A DNA stretch of 64,000 nt from Xiphydria camelus (GCA_963678675.1 OY783191.1:19905111-19969110), one strand, 5' to 3'. Positions 1 to 12,303 are shown, counted from the stretch's first letter. Notes: a model not told the origin generated them from the sequence alone. Made by a program: numbers and translations.

Positions 1-199
1 AGAATTTTTATTCTCTTGTATAACAAATCATAAGTCGAAATAAGGAATTATTAAAAGTACCCAACATTTAAGCGACGATGATCTGGCACTAGCTAGTGCT
101 ATTTTTATAATTATGGTGCAAAAGAAGAAGAAAGATACAAACGGAAAAAACGGAGATGGTGGAGTGTTTCACTATTCAAAAATAGATACAGGTAATTGT

Positions 200-272
200 G
201 TAGTTAGATGGCAAAATCAGATATGTCCAATGAAAATCAGATATGACGTATCTGATTTTGCCATCTAACTAC
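200..272. repeat. Short inverted repeat
   Basis: A 23-base arm at 200-222 (GTAGTTAGATGGCAAAATCA...) returns as its reverse complement at 250-272, with a 27-base spacer that itself repeats part of the arm. It could form a hairpin. No gene is attached to it. Confidence 0.7.
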
Positions 273-2200
273 AGAATTATAAGTTCATACGACGATTCAT
301 TCTCTGGAGTCACTTCTATATGAAAAAGCCAGCTGGGCTAATATTTGTTGTTATACAATTTATTTACAGATATACTGGCAAGGATCTACTAAGAGATTTG
401 TACTCAGGAGAATTTTTGCTTTTTATATTTACTAAAAGAAAGGGCAGTTTTTAAAAATAATTTATTAATTATCCACATAATAGTAATTCAAAGAAATAGA
501 AGGAATGTTTAAATCAAATCGAATAATTCACCTAAAAATAGCAGGAAATGTCAGAGTTTAATTTGACATACTATTGCAAAAAATCAATTAATATTTACTT
601 AAAAAAAGTATAAGAAGAAGAAAAACATAATACTATCATTCAAATACATAATAATAATCTTCAAATTCTATTTCCATTGATTAATCCTCATCATAATTAA
701 ACACAATATCACTTCCACTTTTCTACATCCCTTTCAACGCACGACAGTGTTGTTGGGTTCCGCCAATAATTGCACAAGGAAGAATCGTCTCGATTTTGTG
801 AAAATACTCTGCATCAAGGATAAGCGGAAGTGAGATTTACAGCTTAAAAAGTTTTCACTATAGGAAAAAGACAAGGGTCCTTGAAAGGGGTTTTGGCATT
901 CGGGGTTCGCACCGAAGGGCATGGGTTCATACATCGACTGTCTGGTTATCACATGTTCGGAAAAAAACCCGGTAAGAACGTAGTCTCCTCTTTCTGTACT
1001 TTTGAGAAAGAGCCATGAAGTAATAAATTGTCCCTTCTCCGGACAAGCAAAAATAAGAATACAAAGGCAGTTGAATTTTGAACGAAAATAATTGTAAGCA
1101 CCAAGAATCCTACAGTAATGAATGTAATAACGCAGCACGTATATTTCCGCAAACTGAGGGATGTAAACTGTACTATAAAGCTGTACTCCATACGTATGTT
1201 TTGAATAATTTTTTCTGACTCTCTATATAGGCTGACATTTTTTGAGCATAGTAGACAATGTCTACGAAACCAAGCCAGATAGAGAAAAAATGTTTACTAA
1301 CCTTTTTTGTAGGCTTTGTTTTGCTCAACAGAAAAGTTTATTATAAATTTTTCAGTATCTGTATTACTTTCAAAGATATAATGAAACAGATCATCAAAAG
1401 AATTGATGATACGCATAGTAGCGCGCCATGCCAGTTCGTCCCGAAAGATGAAAAGATGAAGATCGCGCATCACGAATCGCGAATACAGCCTAGCCTTTCG
1501 CGTTATATTCTCGTTCCGCGTTATGTTCTCCTAACTGAATTTTCACAATTAAACAATGCTCGCGCCGTTCTTGGGTCGAAGCGGACCTTCTCCGTTCGGC
1601 CGGTTGCGGAAAGGTCATCTATAAAAAGTGAAAATGTCACTTCTCGCCGTGGTGCCGTTTCGACCCACCTCATTGTTCATCTTTGGCCTGTTTGACCCGG
1701 CACATCTGTTTCTCTGAATGGGGACGTCGAGTGCGTGACGAGAGGATACCTAAACGCCGAGCCCGAACACACTGACTTTGACAACGCGTAATTGGCTCGG
1801 ACTTATATACCTTGCATCTAACAGCAATGGCAATAGCAAGGGTACTAATTAATCGTCTCTGACCATAAAGATGGATCAGGCTACTTTCAATCGATGGTTC
1901 GATCCTTTGTACCTGGATGATCCAGATATTAGGTTTTCCCGCGATCAGTTATTTATTGAATTCATAATTTCTCTGCTTTACAAAGCTGACTCTTACCATT
2001 CGAAATATAGCGGTATCTGCGAGAAGTGGTTCATTGCAATTCGTTCGGTAATTAGCCTTCCGGGCATGGTGCAGGACTGCGAACACATTAGCAGTCTTTG
2101 TTTGCCGAAATATACCGCCCGAAGTGCGTGCACTCTCTATCAGCCCTTAGTCACGATGCATGCGCGAGATACTGGTACGTACGCGTAAATTGAGATAAGA
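273..2200. other. No recognised gene
   Basis: I recognise nothing coding here. The open frames at 1258-1695 and 1871-2188 have ordinary-looking composition but no motif, no splice context and no resemblance to a family I know. The first part (1-720) is very AT-rich; 1400-1800 is moderately GC-rich. Confidence 0.5.
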
Positions 2201-2730
2201 ATTTGTAGAAAACTGCAACTGGCGAATATTTATTATCGCGGTCAAAGATAGAAGAGAAAACATATTATAATTCCTAATGTATGTATGTGAGATTCTGAGA
2301 AACAGCGATTAATTTTGACGGATATGACCATGCTTATTAGCAAACACCGTCTACACTTGCTCATAAGCGTTCCCCTTTTCACCCCCGCCTCAGGAAGCAT
2401 GCTCGAAAATCAACCGTCGGTCGATTTGTGAGCATGCTTATTTTAAGCATGCTCGAAACGAGCAAGGCTTGGATACACATGCTACTAGGAGCAGTTCCTG
2501 GAAAAAAGCATGCTTGCGTGCTCGAAACTAGCATGTGTATCTGGACTTCTAAATAAGCATGCTTAAAGCAAGCACTCGGATACACATGCTATTTACTAGG
2601 AGGCTGTCTGTAGCAGGCAGGCTGTAATTCGTGAAAAACTGCAACTGGCGAATATTTGTTATCGCGCTCAAAGATAAAAGAGGAAATATAATTTGTAATG
2701 TATGTCACATTCTGAGAAACAGCGATTAAA
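2201..2730. repeat. Local direct duplication around a GCATGC-rich core
   Basis: Sequence at about 2201-2315 (GCAACTGGCGAATATTTATT and onward to GAAACAGCGATTAA) recurs at about 2628-2730, bracketing the GCATGC-rich core. This looks like a tandem duplication of roughly 430 bases, or an insertion with long flanking repeats. Confidence 0.6.
2322..2547. repeat. GCATGC-rich repeat, copy 1
   Basis: A block of about 226 bases rich in AGCATGCT palindromes, with a near-identical second copy at 3288-3513 in the same orientation. No coding potential is recognised. Confidence 0.75.
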
Positions 2731-3287
2731 TTTTTATCACGGTCAAATTTGGAAGTAAAATTCCTTGATTCTGTTTATGATTTTCTAGAAATTTGTCAGT
2801 TTAGCGATTACTTTGTTCGCTCGATCAAAGTTACTTCATATACTGAGAAAAGAGTTTATTTGCAGTTAATAAATGTATAATTGATTACGGCGGAAAAATA
2901 TTTTGTTAGGCCAAGTAAATATAATATTAACTATTACAATGTCTCTTTCATTCAAACAAAAATACAGTAATAGCTAATGAATATTTACTTGGCACAAAGA
3001 AACATTTTTTTCGCCATAATCAAGTACTCTGAGGGAAAAAGTCTAGTTAAATACAAACCTATAAGACAAAAATTTATTTGAGATAATTAGACATTTATTT
3101 ACATCGAATAAAAGTTTATTTACATTAAATTAATGTTTTGCATATCTTTTTAATCGAGTACGAACCTGGTAGAACATTTATCTAATTCAAATAGAGTCTT
3201 ATTCAATGAGAATAAATTCCTTTTCATCTCAAGTAAAATTTTTATTAGGTTCAACTAGACACGACGGAACACGACTAGACGCGAGGA

Positions 3288-3513
3288 ATATGAGCATGCT
3301 TATTAGCAAACACCGTCTACACTTGCTCATAAGCGTTCCCCTTTTCACCCCCGCCTCAGGAAGCATGCTCGAAAATCAACCGTCGGTCGATTTGTGAGCA
3401 TGCTTATTTTAAGCATGCTCGAAACGAGCAAGACTTGGATACACATGCTTCTAGGAGCACTTCCTGGAAAAAAGCATGCTTACGTGCTCGAAACTAGCAT
3501 GTGTATCTGGACC
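3288..3513. repeat. GCATGC-rich repeat, copy 2
   Basis: Direct repeat of 2322-2547, almost base for base from CATGCTTATTAGCAAACACC through GTGTATCTGGAC. The flanks differ from copy 1, so the repeat itself is the mobile or duplicated unit. Confidence 0.75.
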
Positions 3514-3561
3514 TTAAAGGTCCAGTTATATAAGTATAAATAAGTATAAATAAGAAACAGG

Positions 3562-3650
3562 GACTAGCATGGATCGAACCACGACGAAGTTCGGGAAGCT
3601 GCCAGCCGCGAGAAGCCGTACTAACTAAACGCACGTGGCTATATTTCCAG
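3562..3650 (-). repeat. Possible tRNA-derived sequence (B box)
   Basis: On the minus strand the sequence GTGGTTCGATCC matches an RNA polymerase III B box, and TAGTTAGTACGG about 40 bases upstream is a poor A box. There is no pairing acceptor stem, so this is not a working tRNA. A tRNA-derived SINE head is the likeliest reading. Confidence 0.35.
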
Positions 3651-3659
3651 CGCTGTGAC

Positions 3660-4472
3660 GTCAGACCAATCACAGGGCGTTCGCGCTACGCGTCATATTT
3701 AAAGGGACAAGCCGATTTTAGAAACCTCAACAGTTCGATAACGAATTAATATTTTGAAAAATGGTTTGGGGGACGTGTACCTTACACATATACGCATCTA
3801 TTCTGAGCAAAACCATTCCATTTAATAATTGAGCGCAAGACCCCTATTGTAAGCAATATAAAATAAGAGTTTCATCACTGACAGGTGCCAATACAGCTAA
3901 ACTTCTCCTACCCACCACGACCAATCAACGATGACACTCATCGTCTATACTTCCATAAAATCTTATATGTTATACTTGTTATATTGCAGGTCCAAGTCTG
4001 GACCCTGTAGGCGATTTACCATAGTAGACTCTAAACTACGCTATTAGTCGTCAACCGGAAAATGCTGTATGATTGGTTATAAAGGCTTACAGTATCAGAT
4101 ACAACCGCTTCTAGAGAAAATCCTTGAATCCCCTCTAACACGGCGGAAGACGTATCCTCGGGCATGCGCGCATGTGGGAAAAGTGTCAAGTATCAAAATT
4201 CGATGATTTTGTCTAGCAACGATTATTGGGTATTGTAAGACATTACAATCAATCAAATGTCCCCCGTAGATTGGCAACCAATAGTGTACAGTTCAGAGTT
4301 TACTACGGTATAATGTCCATTGTGTCCCGTTCTCGAAAACACTCGGCATACATATGCTCGATGCTAACTTTGTATACCAATGCTATAAAAAGATAAATTG
4401 TACTTGTATTATTCACTAGCTATGCTTCTGAACACAACCTGTCTATATTGGCAGTCCTCCCATTCGCATTGG
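3660..4472. other. No recognised gene
   Basis: No motif or repeat that I can name. A stretch near 3998-4060 weakly resembles 6408-6460 on the far side of the next element (shared TAGGCGAT...CTAAACTAC). Confidence 0.5.
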
Positions 4473-4812
4473 TAGGGGAGAGGGTGGAGCATTCGGCTAC
4501 TTTTTACATTAATTTGCATAACTTATACCTAGATAAATATATCAACTTGTTTTGTGTCGCCTCATTAGTTATAGGGTGTAACTATTCAACCTCTCACGAA
4601 TGGTGGCTTTGGCACGTTGAAATATTCTAAAAATGTTTTTAACACTATAGTTACCGTATATTGGCCGAAACCTCCCTTACACGGGGAGGTTTCGTCTTGA
4701 GTCAATGAATACCAGCAGAAGTTTCGGCTCGAAACAAAACACGTGATAATGAAGATAAATATATTTGGTAAATCGTTGACAGGGACAAAATATAGACAGG
4801 AACATCCAGAGA

Positions 4813-5067
4813 GGGTGACATTTTGAAAACTTGCCACCTTAATATCTCAGAAAGTTACGGACATTTTCTAAAAAAAAATACGGTTTCGGCAGTGGAGAGG
4901 GGGAACCAAAGTGACATAATCGGAGACGCACCCCCTCCAACCCCCTATCGGCGTCTCCGATTATGTCACTTTGGTTCCCCCTCTCCACTGCCGAAACCGT
5001 ATTTTTTTTTAGAAAATGTCCGTAACTTTCTGAGATATTAAGGTGGCAAGTTTTCAAAATGTCACCC
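4813..5067. repeat. Near-perfect palindrome (MITE arm family)
   Basis: Arms of about 120 bases are almost perfectly self-complementary around a short centre near 4930-4950. The same arm sequence (GGTTTCGGCAGTGGAGAGGG) occurs at 16380-16500 and inverted at 20400-20573, so this is one family of foldback repeat. Confidence 0.85.
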
Positions 5068-5545
5068 TGTATGTATACATATAGAAGGTAGGTGATGAGC
5101 CGTGTACATTTGTTAATATTGTTCAGTGGGGTACACTTCCGATGAAATTGGAAAAATTATATGATATTAAGGACATTCCAAAGAAAAAAATGAGAAAAGA
5201 ATTGGAGGTGTTCCGATTAATTATAACATAAAAAAATTGTTTAAAAATTTCATCATTTTTTTTTGGCGAATTTTAAAAAAAAATTCAAGATATTTTTTTC
5301 TTGAAATTGGCTCTTCAGAAAGAGTAACATATATTTTTTTTCATGAAAATCGGTCAAGCCGTTCCGGAGAAAAAGCTGTTTTTCAATTTTACTTCCCCCC
5401 CTCATAACTCCCCCCCCTTATAGCGATTAGGTATCTAAAAATTTAGGAGATTTAGTTTCTCATAGATGCCTATCGATCGTATAAATTTGGTACTGATACA
5501 CGTGGGGGCAGATTTCACATGCTTATTCCGCTAGGCCCTTTGTAA

Positions 5546-5980
5546 TTAAAACGATATGATGAAAGAGTCCTGGCTGTAGGTACCGGTTCTATTCGGGATG
5601 CTTAATTTTCCCACAATATCATGTTTGGGAACGTCTTGTTTTACTTCCACAATCGGGAAATTAAAATTGTTTGTTTTTCCTCGTCTCCGGAGAAATGATA
5701 TTGTCAAGTCTTCTCCTATACCGACAATTTTACCAATATAATAGCAGTCTTCCTTTTTCTTCGAAGTTTTGAGGACTTTCACAAGGACAAACTCATGTAA
5801 ATTAAATGAAGAACCGTCATTTCCGATTATCTCCAACGAAGAAAAAGATTCATCTGAGGAATCTGCATTCTTGACTGAAATCTCGGAATCACTGGACGAG
5901 GAGTCTTGTAGAGCTTTCCTCTTCGTTCCACCTACCACAACCTTCTTTTTTGCTGGCCGAATGCTCCCCGTGGGGACTAA
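5546..5980 (-). pseudogene. Transposase C-terminal exon remnant (pogo/DDE type)
   Basis: Open minus-strand frame of about 130 codons. It opens with a basic stretch (RPAKKK...GGTKRKAL), has an acidic serine-rich middle, and ends with a small domain reading EFVLVKV, YYIGKIVGIGEDL, SFLRRRGK and DIVGKL. That tail resembles the C-terminal module found in insect pogo-like DDE transposon proteins (family recognition, not a search). A possible splice acceptor (TTTAG) sits just upstream near 5981. No catalytic core is present, so it is the last exon of a gutted element, the one bounded at 4475-6347. Confidence 0.55.
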
Positions 5981-6349
5981 ATTAATTTAATTATATATTT
6001 CGAAACTTTCAAAAAGATTTTAAGGTAAGGTTCTTACATTTAGGTTTCCCTTATAAATAATAGTAAATTTGTGAACCAAAACTATCAGACTAAAATTAGA
6101 AATTATGACAAAATTTTCGTAACGCTAAATAGTCAAATACTTACTTTGAATATCACTTTAAATCACATTTAATTTTGCACAAAGTCTGAATAAACCAAGC
6201 AACATCAGCCAATGAAAATTAGTTGAAAATGACCGTATCCGACGTACAAATGGAATAACAAGCTACAGAGGCGGGTAGTTTAAATAAAAACACAAATATT
6301 AGTACTGACCTAAACCTCCACCTGGCCGAATGGTCCACCCTCTCCCCTA

Positions 6350-7325
6350 TGTGTCCATTATAGACAAATTCTGCTGCATACAGGGTGTATTCGAGGAAGT
6401 CTGTCTGACATAGGCGATATGCCGTAGTATATTCTAAACTACATGCTATTGGATTATGACTTAAAAATATTCATCAAATACCTTTGACTATGAACGAATG
6501 TCGCAGTAAAGAATTAAATTAGAGATATCTATTCTTTTTGTTTATTGAGCCATAACAATATACCTGACTATACTTGGACAATAGGCCTAGGCGCCGCACC
6601 TCTGAATTAAATGCTGGAAACGTGTTAATGAAAATTAATCTGCTAGAGATAAAGTGATATCATACGGGCCAAAAAATGGCGCAAATGAGACTATTATATC
6701 TGGCATATGAAATTCATCAGGCTACATGTAAGTACATGTATACTAATAGCACCGATGGTTAAAAGTTAAAATGGAATTAAAATCTGTTATATTGACGTAA
6801 ATTCGATTATTTAAGTACTAATGCAACACTGGAAAGAAAAAGTTATAGTTATAGCAGCACGATAATCGAGTTCAGAATAGTAAGTAATCGCTTTAGAGTG
6901 GGATTTCGTTGAAATGCAAAAATACGTGTTCTTTAATTGTGTACCCTCTACAAAATCCAAGTGGTCCGATAAAAATAGAAACGACAATTTTCGTATCACG
7001 GTAAGAAAATTGGTTTTAAAGGGGTAGTTCACCCCCTTCCCTTTCATCCCCATGGGCAGAGGTTAACGTATATTTTCATTACTCGTTATAATGAATAATT
7101 TGTCATGGATCTCATTCCTGTAGGTTCGGTGTTTTTACTTACAACTGCAGAACCATACTGAGCACTGTTGGTCCTGATTTTGGGGGTCGGTTTCACCCCT
7201 TAAAACCTTTTATCGGCCGATAAGAAAAAATACGTATCTCTTAGTTTTTAGTGGACTACAACATGTTACAAGGAGATCAAAATCGGAGGCGGACACCAAC
7301 CTAACACCCCTTGTTAGAAGTAGAA
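6350..7325. other. No recognised gene
   Basis: AT-rich sequence without a recognisable gene. Two opposed motifs near 7020 and 7190 (AGGGGTAGTTCACCCCC and GGTCGGTTTCACCCCTTAAA) look like transposon-derived sequence, but I cannot place the boundaries. Confidence 0.45.
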
Positions 7326-7469
7326 ACCGAAAAAAAGAGAGGTGCAGGTAGGCCGCGGTTAGACTACATTTCGCAAATCGTTAAGGATGTAGGTTGTTCG
7401 AAATACAGGGAAATGAAAAGACTAGCGGAGGATAGGAAAAGATGGAGAATGGTATCAAACCAGTCTTAG
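7326..7469 (+). pseudogene. LINE (non-LTR retrotransposon) ORF2 C-terminal tail
   Basis: An open frame reads KKRGAGRPRLDYISQIV, then REMKRLAEDRKRWRMVS, then a stop at 7467-7469. This GRGRPR...LAxDRxxWR pattern is typical of the last residues of insect LINE reverse transcriptase proteins. It is followed at once by a short TGATGATGAT run, as in LINEs ending in a simple repeat. Only the 3' end is present, as expected of a 5'-truncated insertion. Confidence 0.6.
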
Positions 7470-7566
7470 GACTGATAACTATGATGATGATATCCAATTA
7501 GGTCACAATGGGTAATTATACGCATGCATTCTCAAATACGTGGAATTATAATACTTCTGGTGCATA

Positions 7567-8660
7567 TGGGGCGTTCCACGCCAAATCGGACGCCATTTAG
7601 CTTTTGCATCTCCGATTTTTTTGAAGATTGTTTATGTTTTAGTATTGGTTGAAAGAGGCCTCCATGATTTTTTCAATTTTTTTGTCGAACCGTTTTCAAG
7701 ATATCGTTTTTTCAAAAATTACGTTACTTTTTTGTAAACGTACATAACTGCGAAAAATGGGCTGTTGGAGAATGTCGTGGTCCGCGACTCTCTGTTGAGC
7801 GCCCCGTGGCAAGGAACAGTGTAGATGTTGACGAGGAAGAAAAGGCCGAACGCGAAAGCAATTAACAGTGGAAATTGAGTCTTTAATTTGAGCACCAATG
7901 AGTATACCGCACTTAACACTTATGAGTAGTCCTAACACAATGCTGAGTAGACCGTAAAATGAACAATAAGCACGATATCATTAATCGGCTCCCGATAAGT
8001 TTATACCACGTGAGCAATGGCTGACCGCGTGGTCAGCCCGTGAGAACGTTCGAGAAACCGAATACGGCTCGTATAAGAAACCGAGCACAAGAGCCTCGAG
8101 CACCGAGCGGCCCGATTGAGATTAAGTGCGAGTACCGATGAGAATTTCCGTGATATCAGTAATGAATTGAGCGAATCCTACGAGTTATTCCGTGAGTAGT
8201 AACCGCGCGTTCCGAGAGCCGTTACACAAGACCGAGAAGCACTTGAGAAGAACCGAGCAGAAACTGGAAACGGAAGAGCTGATAAGAACCGAAAGAGATG
8301 AGAGGCACACGTGACCGCGCAACGTGGCATTGATCGACGATCGACGAGCGTTGACGCGAGGTGCTGCCGCGCGACAGTCGAAACCCGAACCGGTCGACAC
8401 AATTGGGGACGCGCCATTATTCAACATGGGCCAAATGGGACGTTTTTTTTTTTGAAATTTTTCTTTTTAAACGTACTTGATAAATGATATGGAAAAAATT
8501 TTTCAAACCATATTTCTATAAGATTTTCAAGTTTTTTATATAAATTTTTGATTTACAAAAAACACGTACTGATCGATTTTCTTAAAAATTTTTTGTTAAA
8601 AACTGTCATCCATTCCACAACTTTTAAGCCTAAGTAGATAATGGGATAACGATGGGATCT
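7567..8660. mobile_element. Foldback/MITE arm with TGGGGCGTTC terminus (left), split by an LTR
   Basis: Begins TGGGGCGTTCCACGCC after a TA. Its sequence returns inverted at 20863-21173 and, for the inner end, at 16190-16284. Arm length without the inserted LTR is about 425 bases. The pair of arms could bound one very large element (7567-21173), or two separate MITEs in opposite orientation. Confidence 0.65.
7763..8426. mobile_element. Solo LTR with 5-bp target duplication
   Basis: A 664-base insertion starting TGTTGGAGAATG and ending TTATTCAACA (TG...CA). It is flanked by the identical 5-base sequence TGGGC at 7758-7762 and 8427-8431. The related copy near 20985-21010 shows the uninterrupted site (AAAAATGGGTCAAATGGG in reverse), which proves the insertion. 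No internal retroelement genes remain, so it is a recombined solo LTR of Gypsy or Bel-Pao type. Confidence 0.85.
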
Positions 8661-8713
8661 ATTTTTTCCACAACCAAAGCCAATACTTTACCGATGTCCA
8701 AGAATTTGATAGT

Positions 8714-9057
8714 TACCGTATGTCCCACTCTGTATTGGCCAGTTTGAAATTACCTTCGGGCAGGCTTGGTCGGTACTCGAGTCATTTAATACCGGTAGAA
8801 GTCGAGTCGGTAGTTAGAGTAGGTGTCAATTCGGGTGAACGAAGCATCTAACCTCGAAATTGTGAATTTATGAATAATGGTGAGTAATTTCCATTATTCA
8901 CAAATTTACAATTTCGAGGTTAGACGCTTCGAACTCCCGAATTGACACCAACTCTAACTACCGACTCGACTTCTACCGGTATTAAATGACTCGAGTACCG
9001 ACCAAGCCTGCCCGAAGGTAATTTCAAACTGGCCAATACAGAGTGGGACATACGGTA
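8714..9057. mobile_element. Palindromic MITE, family TACCGTATGTCC, copy 1
   Basis: Starts TACCGTATGTCCCACTCTG and ends with its reverse complement. The arms of about 150 bases include GTCGGTACTCGAGTCATTTA. It is self-complementary over nearly its whole length and has no coding capacity. Confidence 0.85.
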
Positions 9058-9381
9058 TTGGCCAGTTTGAAATTTACCTTCGGGCAGGCTTGGTCGGTAC
9101 TTGAGTCATTTAATACCGGTAGAAGTCGAGTCGGTAGTTAGAGTTGGTGTCAATTCGGGAGATCGAAGCATCTAACCTCGAAATTATGATTTTGTGAATA
9201 ATGGAAATTACTCACCATTATTCAAAAATTCACAATTTCAAGATTAGACGCTTGGATCACCCGAATTGACACCTACTCTGACTACCGACTCGACTTCTAC
9301 CGGTATTAAATGACTCAAGTACCGACCAGCCTGCCCGAAGGTAAATTTCAAACTGGCCAATACAGAGTGGGACATACGGTA
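9051..9381. mobile_element. Palindromic MITE, family TACCGTATGTCC, copy 2
   Basis: Same family as 8714-9057 and abutting it: the two copies share the 7-base end TACGGTA at 9051-9057. The arms differ by a few substitutions and small indels, so they are not a recent duplication. Confidence 0.8.
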
Positions 9382-9596
9382 GAGTTGGCTTGAGAAGAGT
9401 GCAGTGTGTGTGTGCTGCGTGAGAGTGAAAAGTGTCAAACGTCTGATTTCCCGATAGCTGTCAATTCAAGAGATTGAAGTGTTTCGTCTATTATTCAATA
9501 CTTCGATCTCCCGAATTGACAGCTATCGGGAAATCAGACGTTTGACACTTTTCGCTCTCACGCAGCACACACAGCGCACTCTTCTCAAGCCAACTC
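9382..9596. mobile_element. Palindromic element GAGTTGGCTTGAG
   Basis: A 215-base palindrome from GAGTTGGCTTGAGAAGAGTG to its reverse complement. The arms contain CAAACGTCTGATTTCCCGAT. It directly abuts the previous MITE. Confidence 0.8.
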
Positions 9597-9654
9597 GAAC
9601 TATCAAATTCTTGACCGCCGGTAAAGTATCGGCACTGTAGGTATGTAAGCTTGT

Positions 9655-9800
9655 TTCGTTTGGGCCGGAACATACGCCCTGATAGCAAAGTGGCGCCACC
9701 GTGACTGCACACTGCTTTCACGCGGTGTATTCGAGTGAATGCACTGGGGTGTCCAGATGGATGTCCACCGTGAAGCCACACTGCAGTCACTCAGTGTAAG
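9655..9800. repeat. Dispersed repeat (GCAAAGTGG...CCGTGACTGCACACTGCTTT)
   Basis: This block reappears inverted at about 14670-14745, and a related block lies at 12690-12780. No gene is recognised in it. Confidence 0.6.
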
Positions 9801-9883
9801 CACGGTGAATAAAGTAGGATTTTGCAAAAAGGAGACGCACACGCCTGTGCTGCCGCCTGCCAACCCGCCTACTAGTGTCGGTT

Positions 9884-9990
9884 TTTTTTTTCAAACCCTA
9901 CCCGGGACTCAAACCTGCGATCTTTAGTGTGAGATGCTTCGAGACTGGGAATGCTTTCGCATTCTACCTATTGCGCCACCGACTCTGCAA
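9884..9990 (-). repeat. tRNA-derived SINE-like element
   Basis: On the minus strand GGTGGCGCAATAGGTAG resembles the 5' part (A box) of an arginine tRNA, and CAGGTTTGAGTCCC resembles a B box. An A-rich run (about 10 A) follows. The arms do not fold into an acceptor stem and the middle is too long, so it is a tRNA-derived retroposon or decayed tRNA rather than a gene. Confidence 0.45.
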
Positions 9991-10116
9991 CTGCTGTTAG
10001 TCGACTAGGTCATACATATACAATTGATATCTTGGCTAAAATACCTATTTAATTAAATATTTAGTTTAAATATTTTTGCATCTCAGTGTTGCATTGTGTA
10101 AAGGCCGGTTAATATT

Positions 10117-11684
10117 TATACAATCCGTTCCCCTCAATACATGCCAGCGTAGCACATTGCATATCGGTTGGCGCTATCGCATCCAAGATGGTTCCCTAAA
10201 GTTATGTGACAATACCGACAGCCCGGACACGAACCAAATAGTCTGGACGCAAACCAAATAGACGTTTCAGTCCGAAAAACATCGGTCACCTCAATAATGG
10301 TGAATGTGACAGATGCTCTGACAGATACCTAGTTTGATAATCGTTTGGATTTTGTTCGCACAATCAAGATAGTGAACGGAAGCAGTGCCATTTTTTTCTG
10401 GTTGTGCATAAAGAGCAGGAAAGGAGATATCGGTATCTCAGAAGAAGTGCCATCAAATAAGTTACTTCCTAATTGACCGATTTAACCTCATTTTGATCAC
10501 GTATATAAAGGACAAATACTTTGTGGATATTCTATTTTTTGTTCTCAGCGTCATGCGAGAACGGGACGGATTGATGGAAATTTGATTTTTCTTCGCTGTC
10601 AAAAATCAACCTAGGTAGAAAAGAAATCTCTAGAACTCTGCGGTACAATGCCACGGGAGGAATATCAGGTTCTACCGACATGACATGCTTCGACAAGGTC
10701 TGTATCAACTTTAGCGGTATATTGGGGGCACTGCACTAATCCTGTGGCACATTTTTCTATCTCGGAAAGCCGTGGTAGAAAAATAGGAGATATGATAGAA
10801 TTGGATTACAATAATGAAGTAATTATTTTATTATCTTTTCTTTATCGATGTATTCCCCCTTTAGTATTATCACAAGTTCTAATTTATACACCGACCTGTC
10901 AAACGTGAATGTACGTGGCATTGTACCGCAGAATTCTAGAGATTTTTAATTCCGGCATATTGGAGGTAAAAAAAAATGCATGTATACTGTCAGTACAGGA
11001 AGACGGTATATTATCGGAACGCTGTACAGCTGTACTACCATAATAATATGCTTTCCCAGATAGAGAAATGTGCTACAGGATTAGTGCAGTGCCCCCAATA
11101 TACCGCTAAAGTTGATACAGACCTTGTCGAAGCATGCCATGTCGGTAGAACCTGATATTCCTACCGTGGCATTGTACCACAGAGTTCTAGAGAATTCTTT
11201 TCTACCTAGGTTGATTTTTGACAGCGAAGAAAAATCAAATTTCCATCAATCCGTCCCGTTCTCGCATGACGCTGAAAACAAAAAATAGAATGCCCACAAA
11301 GTATTTGTCCTTTATATACGTGATCAAAATGAGGTTAAATCGATCAAATAGGAAGTAACTTATCTGATGGCACTTCTTCTGAGATACTGATGTCTCCTTT
11401 CCTGCTCTTTATGCAAAACCACAAAAAATGGCACTGCTTCCGTTCACTATCTTGATTATGCGAAAAAAAATCCAAACGATTATCAAACTAGGTATCTGTC
11501 AGAGCATCTGTCACATTCACCACTATTGAGATGACCGATGTTTTTCGGACTGAAACGTCTATTTGGTTCGTGTCCGGGCTGTTGGTATTGTCACAGAATT
11601 TTAGGGAACCATCTTGGATCCGATAGCGCCAACCGATATGCAATGTGCTACGCTGGCGTGTATTGAGGGGAACGGATTGTATAT
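10117..11684. mobile_element. Large foldback element (arms about 650 bases)
   Basis: The left arm from CAATCCGTTCCCCTCAATAC to about 10770 returns inverted from about 11060 to 11684. The central 280 bases contain a segment related to the foldback cluster at 54-57 kb (TAATACCGACCTGTCAAACG-like sequence). Arm material also recurs at about 56460-56660. No open frame is convincing. Confidence 0.8.
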
Positions 11685-12303
11685 ACAGGGTGTCCCTAAA
11701 TATCATGTACAAACGGAAGGAGGTAATTCTTTGGCTTATTTCATGACTAAAAGTTCATATAAACATAGGCCCGTAAAAGCTTCGTTATTGATCTACAGGG
11801 TATTGAAATTTCAACGTTTTTTTAGATAACGCGGTTTTTGTAGCAATGCTTTATTACAATAAGAAAAACCTAAATAATAAACATAACAAAACAACGTTAC
11901 AAAAACAGCTGAAAGTGACCTCCTCCAACCCTTACACATGCCTCCGCTCTTCTTCTCATTGATTCCCGGACTCTTTTGGAACATTCCCGGTGTATTTCTT
12001 ACGGTTTTTTCTCGATAACGGTGGCAGATACGAAAAACTAACCCCCTGTTGATTCTCACAACCATTTGACATGCCCAATGATAGAAGCCCTACAGCATAA
12101 CATACATTCCAAATCTGAGCTAAATATCTTAAAAACTGCATGAGCTATAAAAAAAAAACTAAACAAATTTTGAAATTTCAACACCCTGTAAATCAGTAAC
12201 GGAGCTTTTACGGACCTATGTTTATATGAACTTTTAGTCATGAAATAAGCCAAAGAATTACCTCCTTCCGTTTGTACATGATATTTAGGGACACCCTGTA
12301 TAT
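11682..12303. mobile_element. Foldback MITE with ACAGGGTGTCC ends
   Basis: Starts TACAGGGTGTCCCTAAATAT and ends with the reverse complement ATATTTAGGGACACCCTGTA. The arms are about 130 bases and the interior is unique. This CAGGGTG-ended family recurs at 43671-44079 and 45528-46622. TA at both borders fits Tc1/mariner-type targeting (inference). Confidence 0.75.

Larger units (their letters stand above)
4475..6347. mobile_element. pogo/Tc1-mariner-type DNA transposon remnant
   Basis: The ends are inverted repeats: GGGGAGAGGGTGGAGCATTC at the left and, reversed, GGGGAGAGGGTGGACCATTC at the right. Both sides have TA immediately outside (4473-4474 and 6348-6349), the target duplication of the Tc1/mariner/pogo superfamily. 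The 1.87-kb body carries a transposase C-terminal piece on the minus strand and a nested palindrome at 4813-5067. Confidence 0.7.

Noticed and set aside
1258..2188. Open frames of 145 and 105 residues
   Set aside because: No motif, splice signal or repeat evidence; lengths are compatible with chance in moderately GC-rich sequence.
4823..5057. Two mirror-image 72-residue frames with nearly the same protein on opposite strands
   Set aside because: They arise because the sequence is a palindrome; neither has independent support.
9884..9990. Functional tRNA-Arg gene
   Set aside because: No acceptor-stem pairing, oversized central region and an A-rich tail; better explained as tRNA-derived.
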